Positions 50,641 through 59,881 of a DNA stretch of 64,000 bases are shown piece by piece. Both the position numbers and the translations under genes were made by a program. Source of the DNA: Pseudacidovorax sp. (GTDB taxonomy: Bacteria > Pseudomonadota > Gammaproteobacteria > Burkholderiales > Burkholderiaceae_C); assembly GCF_017991995.1 (NCBI RefSeq), contig NZ_JAGOPN010000007.1, positions 1 to 64,000 on the forward strand, read 5' to 3'. The notes below the pieces were generated by a model that worked only from the letters and a program-made list of their open reading frames with translations, ran no database searches and was not told the origin of the DNA. The stretch's first letter is position 1; each line of letters starts with the position of its first letter.

Positions 50641-50804
50641 GAGGCGGGTGGCGGCGGTCGGGCCTGAAGCGAAACGGCTTACTGCCACCCACGCGCACGG
50701 CCTGCGGACGAGGGCGCGATTGTAGGAGGCGGCCGGTTCTGCGGCGGGTATGCCGCGGACATCCGCTAACCTGCCGGGTGCTTTCCGAGTCAGAGGGACA
50801 AGAA

Positions 50805-53800
50805 ATGAGACTTGCACGACGCCTTCCGTCCGTCGCCGCCCTGTTTGCGGCCGGCTTGACGGCCCTGGGCGCCCAGGCCCTGCAGATCGCCAACCTGTCG
50901 CCCCAGGGCGAGGTGGCCCGCGTGCGGCAGGTGGTGGCCAGCTTCGACCAGCCGGCCGTACGCTTCGGCGACGCCCAGGCCCCCGCGCCGCTCACCGTGA
51001 GCTGCGACAACGCCCAGGCCGGCCGCGGCAGCGGCCGCTGGACCAGCGACCGCCGCTGGGTCTGGACCTTCGAAGACGACCTGCCCGCCGGCGTGCGCTG
51101 CACCGCCACCCGTGTCGCCAGCTTCAAGTCGCCCGCAGGGGATGCGCTGTCCGGTCCGCAGAGCTATGCCTTCAGCACCGGCGGCCCGGCGGTGCGCAAC
51201 CACTGGCCCAGCTACGGCAAGATCGACGAGGAGCAGCTCTTCCTGCTCCAGCTCACCGGCCCCGCCACGCCCGAGAGCCTTCAGTCCAACCTCTGGTGCG
51301 CCGCTGATGGAATGGGCGAGCGCATTCCGGTCAAGCTGGTCGAGGGCGAGCAGCGCGCGGTGCTGATCAAGGCACGCGGCGTCGAAAGCCTCGCGAAGAA
51401 GGAGCCCCTGCGCTTCGTCGCCCTGCAATGCAACCGAACGCTCACGCCCGGCAGCCGGGTGCAGCTGGTGTACGGCAAGGGGGTGGCGACGCCTTCGGGC
51501 GTCGCCAACTCGGTGGAGAAGCGCCTGTCCTTCGAGGTGCGCGAGCCCTTCGCTGTCAGCTTCAGCTGCGAGCGTGAGAACGCGCAGGCCGCCTGCCTGC
51601 CGCTGCGCCCAATGACGCTGAGCTTCAACGCGCCGGTCACCCGCAAGCTGGCCGGCCAGATCGAGGCCAAGGGCGGCGGCAAGACCATCAAGCCGGTGCT
51701 GGAGGACAACGGCGGCGGCGACGACGCGGTGGTCGATTCGGTCACCCTGCCCGCGCCCTTCCCCGAGCGCACCGACTTCACCATCTCGCTGCCCCGCGGC
51801 TTCCAGGACGCCTCCGGCCGCACGCTGGGCCAGGAGGACGGCTTTCCGATGAAGACCGCCACCGGCGCCATGCCGCCACTGGCCAAGTTCGCCGCCTCGC
51901 CCTTCGGCGTGGTCGAGCGCCTGGCCGAGCCGAACGGCGTGGCGCTGATGCCGGTGACCGTGCGCCGCGTGGAGCCTGCCCTGCGTGTGGAGGCGCTGAC
52001 GCCCGGCAAGGTGAGCGACCTCAATCCGAAGACCGACGCCGAGATCATCGCCTGGTACCGCAAGGTGCAGCGCTACGACCAGACCACGGTGGCGCGCGAC
52101 GAGGCCCGCCGCGACAGCCGCGCACCGCTGCCGCCGGTGGTGGACCGCGACAACGCCAAGCGCGTGGAGACGCGCGCCGTCTCGCTGCTGACCAGCCAGG
52201 CCGGCGCACGCCAGCTGGACATGCCCAAGTCCGATGCCGCCGACGACCGGCCCTTCGAGGTGGTGGGCATTCCGCTCACGCCCGGTTTCCATGTGCTGGA
52301 GATCGCCTCCCGCAAGCTGGGCGAGGCCCTGCTGAACGAGGAGTACGGCGCCAACCGCACGATGTACGTGCGCACGACGGCGCTCGCCACCAATCTGGCG
52401 GTGCACTTCAAGCTGGGCCGCGAGAACAGCCTGGCCTGGGTCACCACGCTCGACAAGGGCAAGCCGGTGGCCAATGCGCAGGTGCGCGTGTCGGACTGCC
52501 TCGGCAGGGAAATCGCCACGGCCCGCACCGATGCCAACGGCCTGGCCCGTCTGGCCGACGTGCCCTCCGAGCCGACGAGCTGTTCGGGCGAGGACGACTA
52601 CTACAGCGAGGCCGCCTGGTTCGTCAGCGCCCGCGCCAAGGACGACAAGGGCGTGGAAGACCTGGCCTTCGTCTGGAGCAACTGGCAGCGCGGCATCGAG
52701 CCCTGGCGCTTCAACGTGCCCACCAGCATGGACGCGCAGCCCGACGTGGTGGCGCATACCGTGCTCGACCGGCCGCTGCTGCGCGCCGGCGAGACGGTGT
52801 CGATGAAGCACCTGATCCGCACCCAGACGGCGCAGGGCTTCGGCCTGCCGACGGACCGGCCGGGCCGACTGGTCATCACGCATGTGGGCAGCGGGCAGGA
52901 ATTCACCCAGCCGATCAACTGGCGCTCCACCGGCACCGGCGGCCTGAGCGCGGAGAACACCTTCCAGGTGCCGCCGGCGGCCAAACTGGGCGTCTACCAG
53001 ATCGAGCTGCGGAGTGGATCAGCGCCGCAGCGCGGCGAGGCCGAGGAAGACGGCGATCGCAGTGGCCGCAGCTATTCGACCGGCCAGTTCCGCGTCGAGG
53101 AATTCCGCCTGCCGGTGCTGGAAGGCCGCGTGGCGCCCGCCGACAACAAGCCGCTGGTGGCCGTTACCAGCCTGCCGGTGGCGGTGCAGGTGAACTACGT
53201 CTCGGGCGGTCCGGCCACCAACCTGCCGGTGCGCGTGTCGGCCATGGTGCGCGGCATGGTGCCGAACTACCCGGACTTCGACGGCTTCAGCTTCTCGCCG
53301 CCGCGCAAGGCCGAGGAGCGCTCATCCAACAGTGATGAAGAACAGCCCGAATCCACGCAGGACACCCGCGTCGTCGCCGACAAGCTGCCGCTGACGCTGG
53401 ACCGCAGCGGCGCCGGCCGCGTCAACGTCGACAAGCTGCCCGCCACGGCCGACACCGGCCCGCGCGAGCTGCTGCTCGAAGCCAGCTATGCCGACCCCAA
53501 CGGCGAGGTGCAGACGCTGCGCAGCACGCGCACGCTGTGGCCGGCGGCGGTGGTCGCCGGCATCAAGACCGAGGGCTGGGTGTCCACCGACCGCCAGCTG
53601 CGCTTCCAGGCCCTGGCGCTGGACCTGGCCGGCAAGCCGCAGCCCAACGCCAAGATCAAGGTCGAGGCCGTGGCCCGCATCACCACCACCAGCCGCAAGC
53701 GCATGGTGGGCGGCTTCTACACCTACGACAACAAGACGGAGGTGAAGCCGCTGGGCACCGTCTGCAGCGGCCAGAGCGACAGCCGCGGCCTGCTGCTGTG

Positions 53801-56795
53801 CGAGGCGCAGATCAAGGAGGCCGGCGAGGTCGAGCTGGTCGCCACGGCCACCGACGGCGAAGGCCGCGCGAGCCGCGCCGCTGGTTCGGTGTGGGTGACC
53901 AAGCAGGGCGAGCTGTGGTTCGGCGGCGAGGACAACGACCGCATCGACGTGCTGCCCGAGAAGAAGAACTACCAGCCCGGCGAGGTCGCCAACTTCCAGG
54001 TGCGCAGCCCCTTCCGCTTTGCCACCGCGCTGGTGTCGGTGGAGCGCGAGGGCGTGCTCGACACCCAGGTGGTGCAGCTCAACGGCCAGGACCCGACGGT
54101 CAACCTCACCATCAAGCCCGAATGGGGCCCGAACGTGTACGTGAGCGTGCTGGCCCTGCGCGGCCGGCTGCGCGAGGTGCCGTGGTATTCCTTCTTCAGC
54201 TGGGGCTGGAAGGCGCCGCGTGAATGGTGGACGGCCTTCTGGGTCGAGGGCCGCGAGTATGTGGCGCCGACGGCGATGGTGGACCTGTCCAAGCCGGCCT
54301 ATCGCCTCGGCGTGGCCGAGATCCGCGTCGGCACCGAGGCGCACCGCCTGGATGTGAAGGTGGCCACCGACCAGCCCAAGTACACCGTGCGGGGCAAGGC
54401 GCAGGTGACCATCACCGCCCGCCTGCCGGGCGGCAAGCCGGCGGCGGGCGCCGAGGTGGCGCTGGCCGCCGTCGACCAGGCGCTGCTGGAACTGATGCCC
54501 AACGACAGCTGGAAGCTGCTGGAGGCGATGCTGCAGCGGCGCAGTTGGGGCGTGTCGACCTCGACGGCGCAGATGGAGATCGTCGGCCGCCGGCACTACG
54601 GCAAGAAGGCCGTGCCCGCGGGCGGCGGCGGCGGCAAGGCCGCCACGCGCGAGCTGCTGGACACGCTGCTGCTGTGGAACCCGCGCGTGGTGCTCGACGC
54701 CAACGGCCAGGCCACGGTGACGGTGCCGCTCAACGACGCGCTGACCACCTTCCGCATCGTCGCCGTGGCCGACTCGGGCACGAATCTGTTCGGCACCGGC
54801 GAGGCCACCATCCAGAGCACGCAGGACCTGCAGATCATCAGCGGCCTGCCGCCCCTGGTGCGCGAGGACGACCAGTTCCGCGCGCAGTTCACGCTGCGCA
54901 ACACGACGGCCAAACCGATGAAGGTGGAGGTGGCGCCGCGCGCCACGCTGCTGACGCTGGAGCCGCGCACGGTGGACATCCCCGCCGGCGAATCGCGCGA
55001 GCTGGCCTGGGACGTGACCGCCCCCGCCCAACTGGGCCAGACGCGGGCCGAGGCCATCCTGTGGGAGATCGAGGCCAAGGACGTCTCGGGCAACGCGCGC
55101 GACGCGCTCAAGGCCAGCCAGCGCATCCTGCCGGCCGTGCCGGTGACGGTGCAGCAGGCCACGCTGGCGCAGGTCGATGGCATGTTCACGCTCGACGTGC
55201 AGGCGCCCGCCGGCGCCCTGCCCGGCCGCGGCGGCATCCAGCTGGCGCTGCAGCCGCGGCTGGCCGAGGGCCTGCCCGGCGTGCGCGACTGGTTCGCCCG
55301 CTATCCCTTCGCCTGCCTGGAGCAGAAGACCAGCAAGTCCATCGGCCTGCGCGACGGCAAGCTGTGGCAGTCGGTCGCGGCGCAGATCCCCGGCTATCTG
55401 GACGGCGACGGCCTGGCCAGCTACTTCCCGCCACAGGGCGGCGACGCCAATCGGGGCAGCGACATCCTGACCAGCTACCTGCTGGCCGCGACGAACGAGG
55501 CCGCAGGCATCGACCCTGCCTTCGCCCTGCCCGACGCCGTGCGCACGCCGATGGAGAACGGCCTGATCGCCTTCGTCGAAGGCCGCATCCAGCGCGACTT
55601 CTGGAGTCCGCGCAAGGACCTGGACGTGCGCAAGCTGGCCGCGCTGGAAGCCCTGTCGCGCTACGGCCGCGCCACCGGCGCCATGACCGGCAGCCTGACC
55701 ATCGCGCCCAACCAGTGGCCCACCAGCGCCGTGATCGACTGGATCAACGTGCTGCGTCGCGTGAAGGACGTGCCCCAGCGCGAGCAGCGCCTGCGCGAAG
55801 CCGACCAGGTGCTGCGCGCGCGCCTCTCGTATCAAGGCACCAAGCTGATCTTCAGCACCGAGCAGGAAGACTACTGGTGGTGGCTGATGGCGGGCGGCGA
55901 CGTCAACACCGCGCGTCTGCTGCTCACGGTGATGGACGACCCGGCCTGGAAGGACGACCTGGGCCGCATCGCCGCCGGCTTCATCGGCCGCCAGCAGCGC
56001 GGCGCCTGGAACACCACCACGGCCAACCTGTGGGGCAGCCTGGCGCTGGAGAAGTTCAGCCGCGCCTTCGAGAGCGCGCCCGTGACCGGCATCACCGGCG
56101 CCACGCTGGGCGACGCCAAGGCGCAGGTGGATTGGGCCCGCGTCGAGCGCGTCAAGGCCAGCGACCCGACCGGCGCGCCGCACCAGGGCAGCGCCATCGG
56201 CGCCCCGGCCGCCGCCGGCATGCTGCGCAACAACACCATGAGCCTGCCCTGGCCGGCAGGCGAAGGCCGCGGCACGCTGCTGGTCACGCAGCAGGGCAGC
56301 GGCCGGCCATGGCTCACGGTGCAGTCGATGGCCGCCGTGCCGCTGACGGCGCCGGTGGCCGCGGGCTACAGCATCAAGAAGACCATCACGCCGGTCGAGC
56401 AGGCCAACGCCGGCCGCTACAGCCGCGGCGACGTGCTGCGCGTGGCGCTGGAGGTGAACGCCAGCACCGACATGACCTGGGTGGTGATCAGCGACCCGAT
56501 CCCCGGCGGCGCCACCATCCTGGGCAGCGGGCTGGGCCGCGATTCGCAGATCGCGACGCAGGGCGAGAAGTCGGCCTCCGGCCGCGCCGCGCCGGCCTTC
56601 GAGGAGCGCAGCTTCGAGGCCTTCCGCAGCTACTACGAGTACCTGCCCAAGGGCGTGGTGAAGATGGAATACACCGTGCGCCTGAACAACGCCGGCGACT
56701 TCGCCCTGCCGCCCAGCCGGGTCGAGGCCATGTACGCGCCCGAGATGTACGGCATGGTGCCGAACGCGCGGATGAAGGTGGAGGTGAAGCCATGA
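50805..56795 (+). CDS. Bacterial alpha-2-macroglobulin with thioester motif
   Basis: 1996 residues with a signal peptide (AALFAAGLTALGAQA) and no lipobox. It contains the MG-domain array (VAHTVLDRPLLRAGETVSMKHLIR is the MG2-like entry, quoted in part), an A2M middle domain with LLWNPRVVLDANGQATVTVPLND, and a thioester region YPFACLEQKTSKS in which Cys1504 and Glu/Gln form the CLEQ bond. Such proteins trap proteases in the periplasm by covalent capture. In enterobacteria the thioester form pairs with pbpC; no penicillin-binding protein gene is in this window. ATG at 50805 was preferred to an upstream in-frame ATG. Confidence 0.95.
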   Translation: MRLARRLPSVAALFAAGLTALGAQALQIANLSPQGEVARVRQVVASFDQPAVRFGDAQAPAPLTVSCDNAQAGRGSGRWTSDRRWVWTFEDDLPAGVRCTATRVASFKSPAGDALSGPQSYAFSTGGPAVRNHWPSYGKIDEEQLFLLQLTGPATPESLQSNLWCAADGMGERIPVKLVEGEQRAVLIKARGVESLAKKEPLRFVALQCNRTLTPGSRVQLVYGKGVATPSGVANSVEKRLSFEVREPFAVSFSCERENAQAACLPLRPMTLSFNAPVTRKLAGQIEAKGGGKTIKPVLEDNGGGDDAVVDSVTLPAPFPERTDFTISLPRGFQDASGRTLGQEDGFPMKTATGAMPPLAKFAASPFGVVERLAEPNGVALMPVTVRRVEPALRVEALTPGKVSDLNPKTDAEIIAWYRKVQRYDQTTVARDEARRDSRAPLPPVVDRDNAKRVETRAVSLLTSQAGARQLDMPKSDAADDRPFEVVGIPLTPGFHVLEIASRKLGEALLNEEYGANRTMYVRTTALATNLAVHFKLGRENSLAWVTTLDKGKPVANAQVRVSDCLGREIATARTDANGLARLADVPSEPTSCSGEDDYYSEAAWFVSARAKDDKGVEDLAFVWSNWQRGIEPWRFNVPTSMDAQPDVVAHTVLDRPLLRAGETVSMKHLIRTQTAQGFGLPTDRPGRLVITHVGSGQEFTQPINWRSTGTGGLSAENTFQVPPAAKLGVYQIELRSGSAPQRGEAEEDGDRSGRSYSTGQFRVEEFRLPVLEGRVAPADNKPLVAVTSLPVAVQVNYVSGGPATNLPVRVSAMVRGMVPNYPDFDGFSFSPPRKAEERSSNSDEEQPESTQDTRVVADKLPLTLDRSGAGRVNVDKLPATADTGPRELLLEASYADPNGEVQTLRSTRTLWPAAVVAGIKTEGWVSTDRQLRFQALALDLAGKPQPNAKIKVEAVARITTTSRKRMVGGFYTYDNKTEVKPLGTVCSGQSDSRGLLLCEAQIKEAGEVELVATATDGEGRASRAAGSVWVTKQGELWFGGEDNDRIDVLPEKKNYQPGEVANFQVRSPFRFATALVSVEREGVLDTQVVQLNGQDPTVNLTIKPEWGPNVYVSVLALRGRLREVPWYSFFSWGWKAPREWWTAFWVEGREYVAPTAMVDLSKPAYRLGVAEIRVGTEAHRLDVKVATDQPKYTVRGKAQVTITARLPGGKPAAGAEVALAAVDQALLELMPNDSWKLLEAMLQRRSWGVSTSTAQMEIVGRRHYGKKAVPAGGGGGKAATRELLDTLLLWNPRVVLDANGQATVTVPLNDALTTFRIVAVADSGTNLFGTGEATIQSTQDLQIISGLPPLVREDDQFRAQFTLRNTTAKPMKVEVAPRATLLTLEPRTVDIPAGESRELAWDVTAPAQLGQTRAEAILWEIEAKDVSGNARDALKASQRILPAVPVTVQQATLAQVDGMFTLDVQAPAGALPGRGGIQLALQPRLAEGLPGVRDWFARYPFACLEQKTSKSIGLRDGKLWQSVAAQIPGYLDGDGLASYFPPQGGDANRGSDILTSYLLAATNEAAGIDPAFALPDAVRTPMENGLIAFVEGRIQRDFWSPRKDLDVRKLAALEALSRYGRATGAMTGSLTIAPNQWPTSAVIDWINVLRRVKDVPQREQRLREADQVLRARLSYQGTKLIFSTEQEDYWWWLMAGGDVNTARLLLTVMDDPAWKDDLGRIAAGFIGRQQRGAWNTTTANLWGSLALEKFSRAFESAPVTGITGATLGDAKAQVDWARVERVKASDPTGAPHQGSAIGAPAAAGMLRNNTMSLPWPAGEGRGTLLVTQQGSGRPWLTVQSMAAVPLTAPVAAGYSIKKTITPVEQANAGRYSRGDVLRVALEVNASTDMTWVVISDPIPGGATILGSGLGRDSQIATQGEKSASGRAAPAFEERSFEAFRSYYEYLPKGVVKMEYTVRLNNAGDFALPPSRVEAMYAPEMYGMVPNARMKVEVKP

Positions 56796-56920
56796 GCGCC
56801 CGCCCGGCCGCTCCGAAGGGCGCTCACACCGAAGGCGAAGCCGGAGGTTCCTCCGTGCTCACCCGCCCGGCCGCTCCGAAGGGCGCTCGCGCTGCAGCGC
56901 GCCAGCGCGGAGGCTTTTGA
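56792..56920 (+). CDS. Short ORF between the macroglobulin and DUF2164 genes, built on a duplicated repeat
   Basis: 42 codons. Its ATG overlaps the preceding stop (ATGA) and its TGA touches the next ATG, which is the spacing of a real coupled gene. The product is Ala/Arg/Gly/Pro-rich: SARPAAPKGAHTEGEAGG then RPAAPKGARAAARQRGGF, two related halves from an in-frame 27-bp repeat. It lacks any known family or hydrophobic part. It may be a real peptide or a repeat insertion that happens to stay open. Confidence 0.4.
   Translation: MSARPAAPKGAHTEGEAGGSSVLTRPAAPKGARAAARQRGGF
56799..56888 (+). repeat. Two 27-bp direct repeats, 63 bp apart
   Basis: CCCGCCCGGCCGCTCC followed by GAAGGGCGCTC occurs at 56799-56825 and again, identically, at 56862-56888. 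The offset of 63 bases equals 21 codons, so the reading frame is kept. It fills most of the gap between the macroglobulin and DUF2164 genes. Confidence 0.85.
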
Positions 56921-57190
56921 ATGACCATCGAGCTGGAACGCGAGCAGCGCCAGGAGGCCGTGGCCTCCATCGAGCGCTACTTCGCCGAGAACATGGAAGA
57001 GCGCATCGGCAACATCGCGGCCGGCGCCCTGCTCAACTTCTTCCTGGAGGAGATCGGCCCGCTGGTCTACAACCAGGCGGTGGCCGAGGTGCAGGAGCGC
57101 CTGGGTCGCCGCGTGGCCGAGATCGACCTGGAGGTGCACGAGGACCCCTTCACCTACTGGCAGAAGCAGGGCAAGGCCAAGCGCAAGTAG
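56921..57190 (+). CDS. DUF2164 family protein
   Basis: 89 residues starting MTIELEREQRQEAVASIERYF and followed by NIAAGALLNFFLEEIGPLVYNQAV, a layout of DUF2164 proteins. Cytosolic, helical, unknown function. The ATG directly follows the stop of the short ORF; there is no separate promoter space, so it is likely co-transcribed with the macroglobulin gene. Confidence 0.88.
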   Translation: MTIELEREQRQEAVASIERYFAENMEERIGNIAAGALLNFFLEEIGPLVYNQAVAEVQERLGRRVAEIDLEVHEDPFTYWQKQGKAKRK

Positions 57191-57237
57191 GCGAGGAACA
57201 AGGGAAAACGGGCGCGCTGGGATAATCCGCGCCCACC

Positions 57238-59247
57238 ATGTCGCTCCTGCCCCACCAGCTCGAACTGCTCTCCCCTGCCCGCGACGCCGACATCGGCATC
57301 GAGGCCATCAACCACGGCGCTGATGCCGTCTACATCGGCGGCCCGGCCTTCGGCGCACGGGCCGGCGCGGGCAACGACATGCAGGGGCTGGAGCGGCTGA
57401 TCCGCCATGCGCACCGCTTCGGCAGCCGCATCTTCATCACGCTCAACACCATCCTGCGCGACGACGAGTTGGAGGCCGCGCGCCGCATGGCCTGGCAGGT
57501 GTACGAGGCCGGCGCCGATGCGCTGATCATCCAGGACATGGGCCTGCTGGAGCTGGACCTGCCGCCCATCCAGCTGCACGCCAGCACGCAGACCGACATC
57601 CGCACGCCCGAGAAGGCGCGCTTTCTGCAGGACGCCGGCCTGTCGCAGATCGTGCTGGCGCGCGAGCTGACGGTGCAGCAGATCGCCGCCGTGCGCGCCG
57701 CCACCGACCCCAGCCGCTGCACCATCGAGTTCTTCATCCACGGTGCGCTGTGCGTGGCCTACAGCGGCCAGTGCTACATCAGCCATGCCCACACCGGCCG
57801 CAGCGCCAACCGCGGCGACTGCTCGCAGGCCTGCCGCCTGCCCTACCAGGTGATCGACGACGCGGGCCGCTTCGTGGCCCACGACAAGCACGTGCTGTCG
57901 ATGAAGGACAACAACCAGTCCGACAACCTGCGCGTGCTGATCGACGCGGGCGTGCGCAGCTTCAAGATCGAAGGCCGCTACAAGGACATGGCCTACGTCA
58001 AGAACATCACGGCCCACTACCGCCGGCTGCTGGACGAGATCGTCGAGGAACGCGAAGGCGGCGCCGCGCCGCTGGCCCGCGCGTCGAGCGGCACGACGCG
58101 CTTCTTCTTCACGCCCGACCCCGAACAGAACTTCAACCGCGAGTTCACCGACTATTTCGTCAACGGCCGCCAGCAGGACATCGGCGCCTTCGACACGCCC
58201 AAGAACCCCGGCCGTGCCATCGGCTGGGTGACACAGACCGGCCCCAATTGGTTCGAGCTGGAGACCGCCGACCACGCCGCCGTGCTGCACAACGGCGACG
58301 GCCTGTGCTACTACGACCTGCAGCGCGAGCTGGTGGGCGTGGCCATCAATCGCGCCGAGGCGGTGGGCAAGCCGGGCGCGGGCAAGTGGCGCGTGTTCCC
58401 CAAGGACCCGATGGAGGGTTTCAAGGACCTGCGCCGCGGCACCGAACTCAACCGCAACCGCGACATGGACTGGGTGCGCATGCTCGACAAGAAGTCGAGC
58501 GAGCGCCGCATCGGCCTGTGGGCCCACCTGGCGGAGACGCCCAAGGGCTTTGCGCTCACGCTGACCGACGAGGACGGCTTCGTCGGCGCGGCCGACATCG
58601 CGCTGCCGCATGAGGCGGCCAGCGATGCCGCCAAGGCCGAGGCCAGCCTGCGCGAGCAGCTGGGCCGCTTCGGCAACACCGTGTTCGAGTTGATCGACCT
58701 GCAGCTGGCGCTGTCGCAGCCGTGGTTCGTGCCGGCCTCGCAGCTCAATGCCCTGCGGCGCGAGGCCGTGGAGGCGCTGGAGTCGGCGCGCGCCGCGGGC
58801 TTCCAGCGCCTGCCGCGCGCGCAGCCGGTGGAGCCGCCCGTGTCCTACCCCGAGGATTCGCTGAGCTACCTGGCCAACGTCTTCAACCAGAAGGCCCACG
58901 ACTTCTACGCCCGCCACGGCGTCAAGGTGATCGATGCGGCCTACGAGAGCCAGGAAGAGGAAGGCGAGGTGAGCCTGATGATCACCAAGCACTGCGTGCG
59001 CTTCTCGCTGAGCCTGTGCCCCAAGCAGGCCAAGGGCGTGATCGGCGTCAAGGGCACCATCAAGGCCGAGCCGCTGCACCTGGTCAACGGCAAGGAGAAG
59101 CTCACGCTGCGCTTCGACTGCAAGCCCTGCGAGATGCACGTGGTGGGCCGCATGAAGCGCTCCGTGCTGAAGCAGCAGCGCAAGGAGATGGAGGCGGTGC
59201 CGATGCAGTTCTACCGCACGCGGCCGATGCCCGGCGTCGGGCACTGA
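57238..59247 (+). CDS. U32-family RlhA-like protein (23S rRNA hydroxycytidine synthase family)
   Basis: 669 residues, close to E. coli RlhA (YdcP), longer than TrhP (YegQ). U32 signature: FIHGALCVAYSGQCYISHAHTGRSANRGDCSQACRLPY, shown here as GALCVAYSGQCYIS and NRGDCSQACRLPY with four Cys that could bind a metal cluster. The N-terminal TIM-barrel (LSPARDADIGIEAINHGADAVYIGGP) and the C-terminal CKPCEMHVVG tail match. RlhA hydroxylates C2501 of 23S rRNA; TrhP acts on tRNA wobble uridine. The first role is more likely by length. Confidence 0.87.
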   Translation: MSLLPHQLELLSPARDADIGIEAINHGADAVYIGGPAFGARAGAGNDMQGLERLIRHAHRFGSRIFITLNTILRDDELEAARRMAWQVYEAGADALIIQDMGLLELDLPPIQLHASTQTDIRTPEKARFLQDAGLSQIVLARELTVQQIAAVRAATDPSRCTIEFFIHGALCVAYSGQCYISHAHTGRSANRGDCSQACRLPYQVIDDAGRFVAHDKHVLSMKDNNQSDNLRVLIDAGVRSFKIEGRYKDMAYVKNITAHYRRLLDEIVEEREGGAAPLARASSGTTRFFFTPDPEQNFNREFTDYFVNGRQQDIGAFDTPKNPGRAIGWVTQTGPNWFELETADHAAVLHNGDGLCYYDLQRELVGVAINRAEAVGKPGAGKWRVFPKDPMEGFKDLRRGTELNRNRDMDWVRMLDKKSSERRIGLWAHLAETPKGFALTLTDEDGFVGAADIALPHEAASDAAKAEASLREQLGRFGNTVFELIDLQLALSQPWFVPASQLNALRREAVEALESARAAGFQRLPRAQPVEPPVSYPEDSLSYLANVFNQKAHDFYARHGVKVIDAAYESQEEEGEVSLMITKHCVRFSLSLCPKQAKGVIGVKGTIKAEPLHLVNGKEKLTLRFDCKPCEMHVVGRMKRSVLKQQRKEMEAVPMQFYRTRPMPGVGH

Positions 59248-59305
59248 ACCACGACGTCCGCACCGGCCGGTCCTGAGGGAAGCCGGGCCGCGGCGCAGAG
59301 CGGGC

Positions 59306-59881
59306 TCAGAGCCGCTTCACCGGCAGACCGGCCGGGGGCCGCAGCGGCGGCTTCACGCGTCGCGAGGGCAGCGGGAGGTCGGCAGGCAGGGCGTCAATCT
59401 CCGCGTCGCTCAAGTGCGGCAGTGCGCGCGGCGCCTGCGCACCATCGACCACGGCCGGCCCGGGACTGGCCGGCCCGAGCGGCGGCGCCACGCCGGGGCC
59501 GGCAGTTGGCGGCCATGCGGGTGCGGCGGGCACCGGTGCGGGCGCGGGGGGCATTGGCGGGGCGGGCATCCAGCCGTAGGCGGCCAGGGCGCCGCGCAGC
59601 ACCTCACGCAGCTCGGCCGCATGGTGCGCATCGCGCTCCGCCTGTTCGCGCGCATGGAACTCCAGTTCGACCTGAAGGGCCTGCTGCACGCTCTGCGGCA
59701 GGCGTTGCTGTTCCTGGCGCAGGGCGGCGATCTGCGCGGCGAGGCGCTCTTCCACCATGCGTGCGGCACCCGCCTGCAGCTTGCGCCAGAAGACGGCCAG
59801 GGCGAACGCCGCCCCCAGCGCGCCGCCTGCACCGGTCAGCAGCAAGCCCAGCGCGATGATGGCGCCTTCGTCGAGGTTCAT
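59306..59881 (-). CDS. Unknown protein coupled to tssA
   Basis: 191 residues. One N-terminal membrane helix (IIALGLLLTGAGGALGAAFALAVFW) precedes a coiled-coil-like region (ARMVEERLAAQIAALRQEQQRLPQSVQQAL) and a Pro/Ala-rich tail. ATG overlaps the tssA stop (ATGA). I recognise no family. Placed at the end of the T6SS genes, it could be a membrane accessory of that system, but the evidence is position only. Confidence 0.7.
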   Translation of the reverse strand: MNLDEGAIIALGLLLTGAGGALGAAFALAVFWRKLQAGAARMVEERLAAQIAALRQEQQRLPQSVQQALQVELEFHAREQAERDAHHAAELREVLRGALAAYGWMPAPPMPPAPAPVPAAPAWPPTAGPGVAPPLGPASPGPAVVDGAQAPRALPHLSDAEIDALPADLPLPSRRVKPPLRPPAGLPVKRL

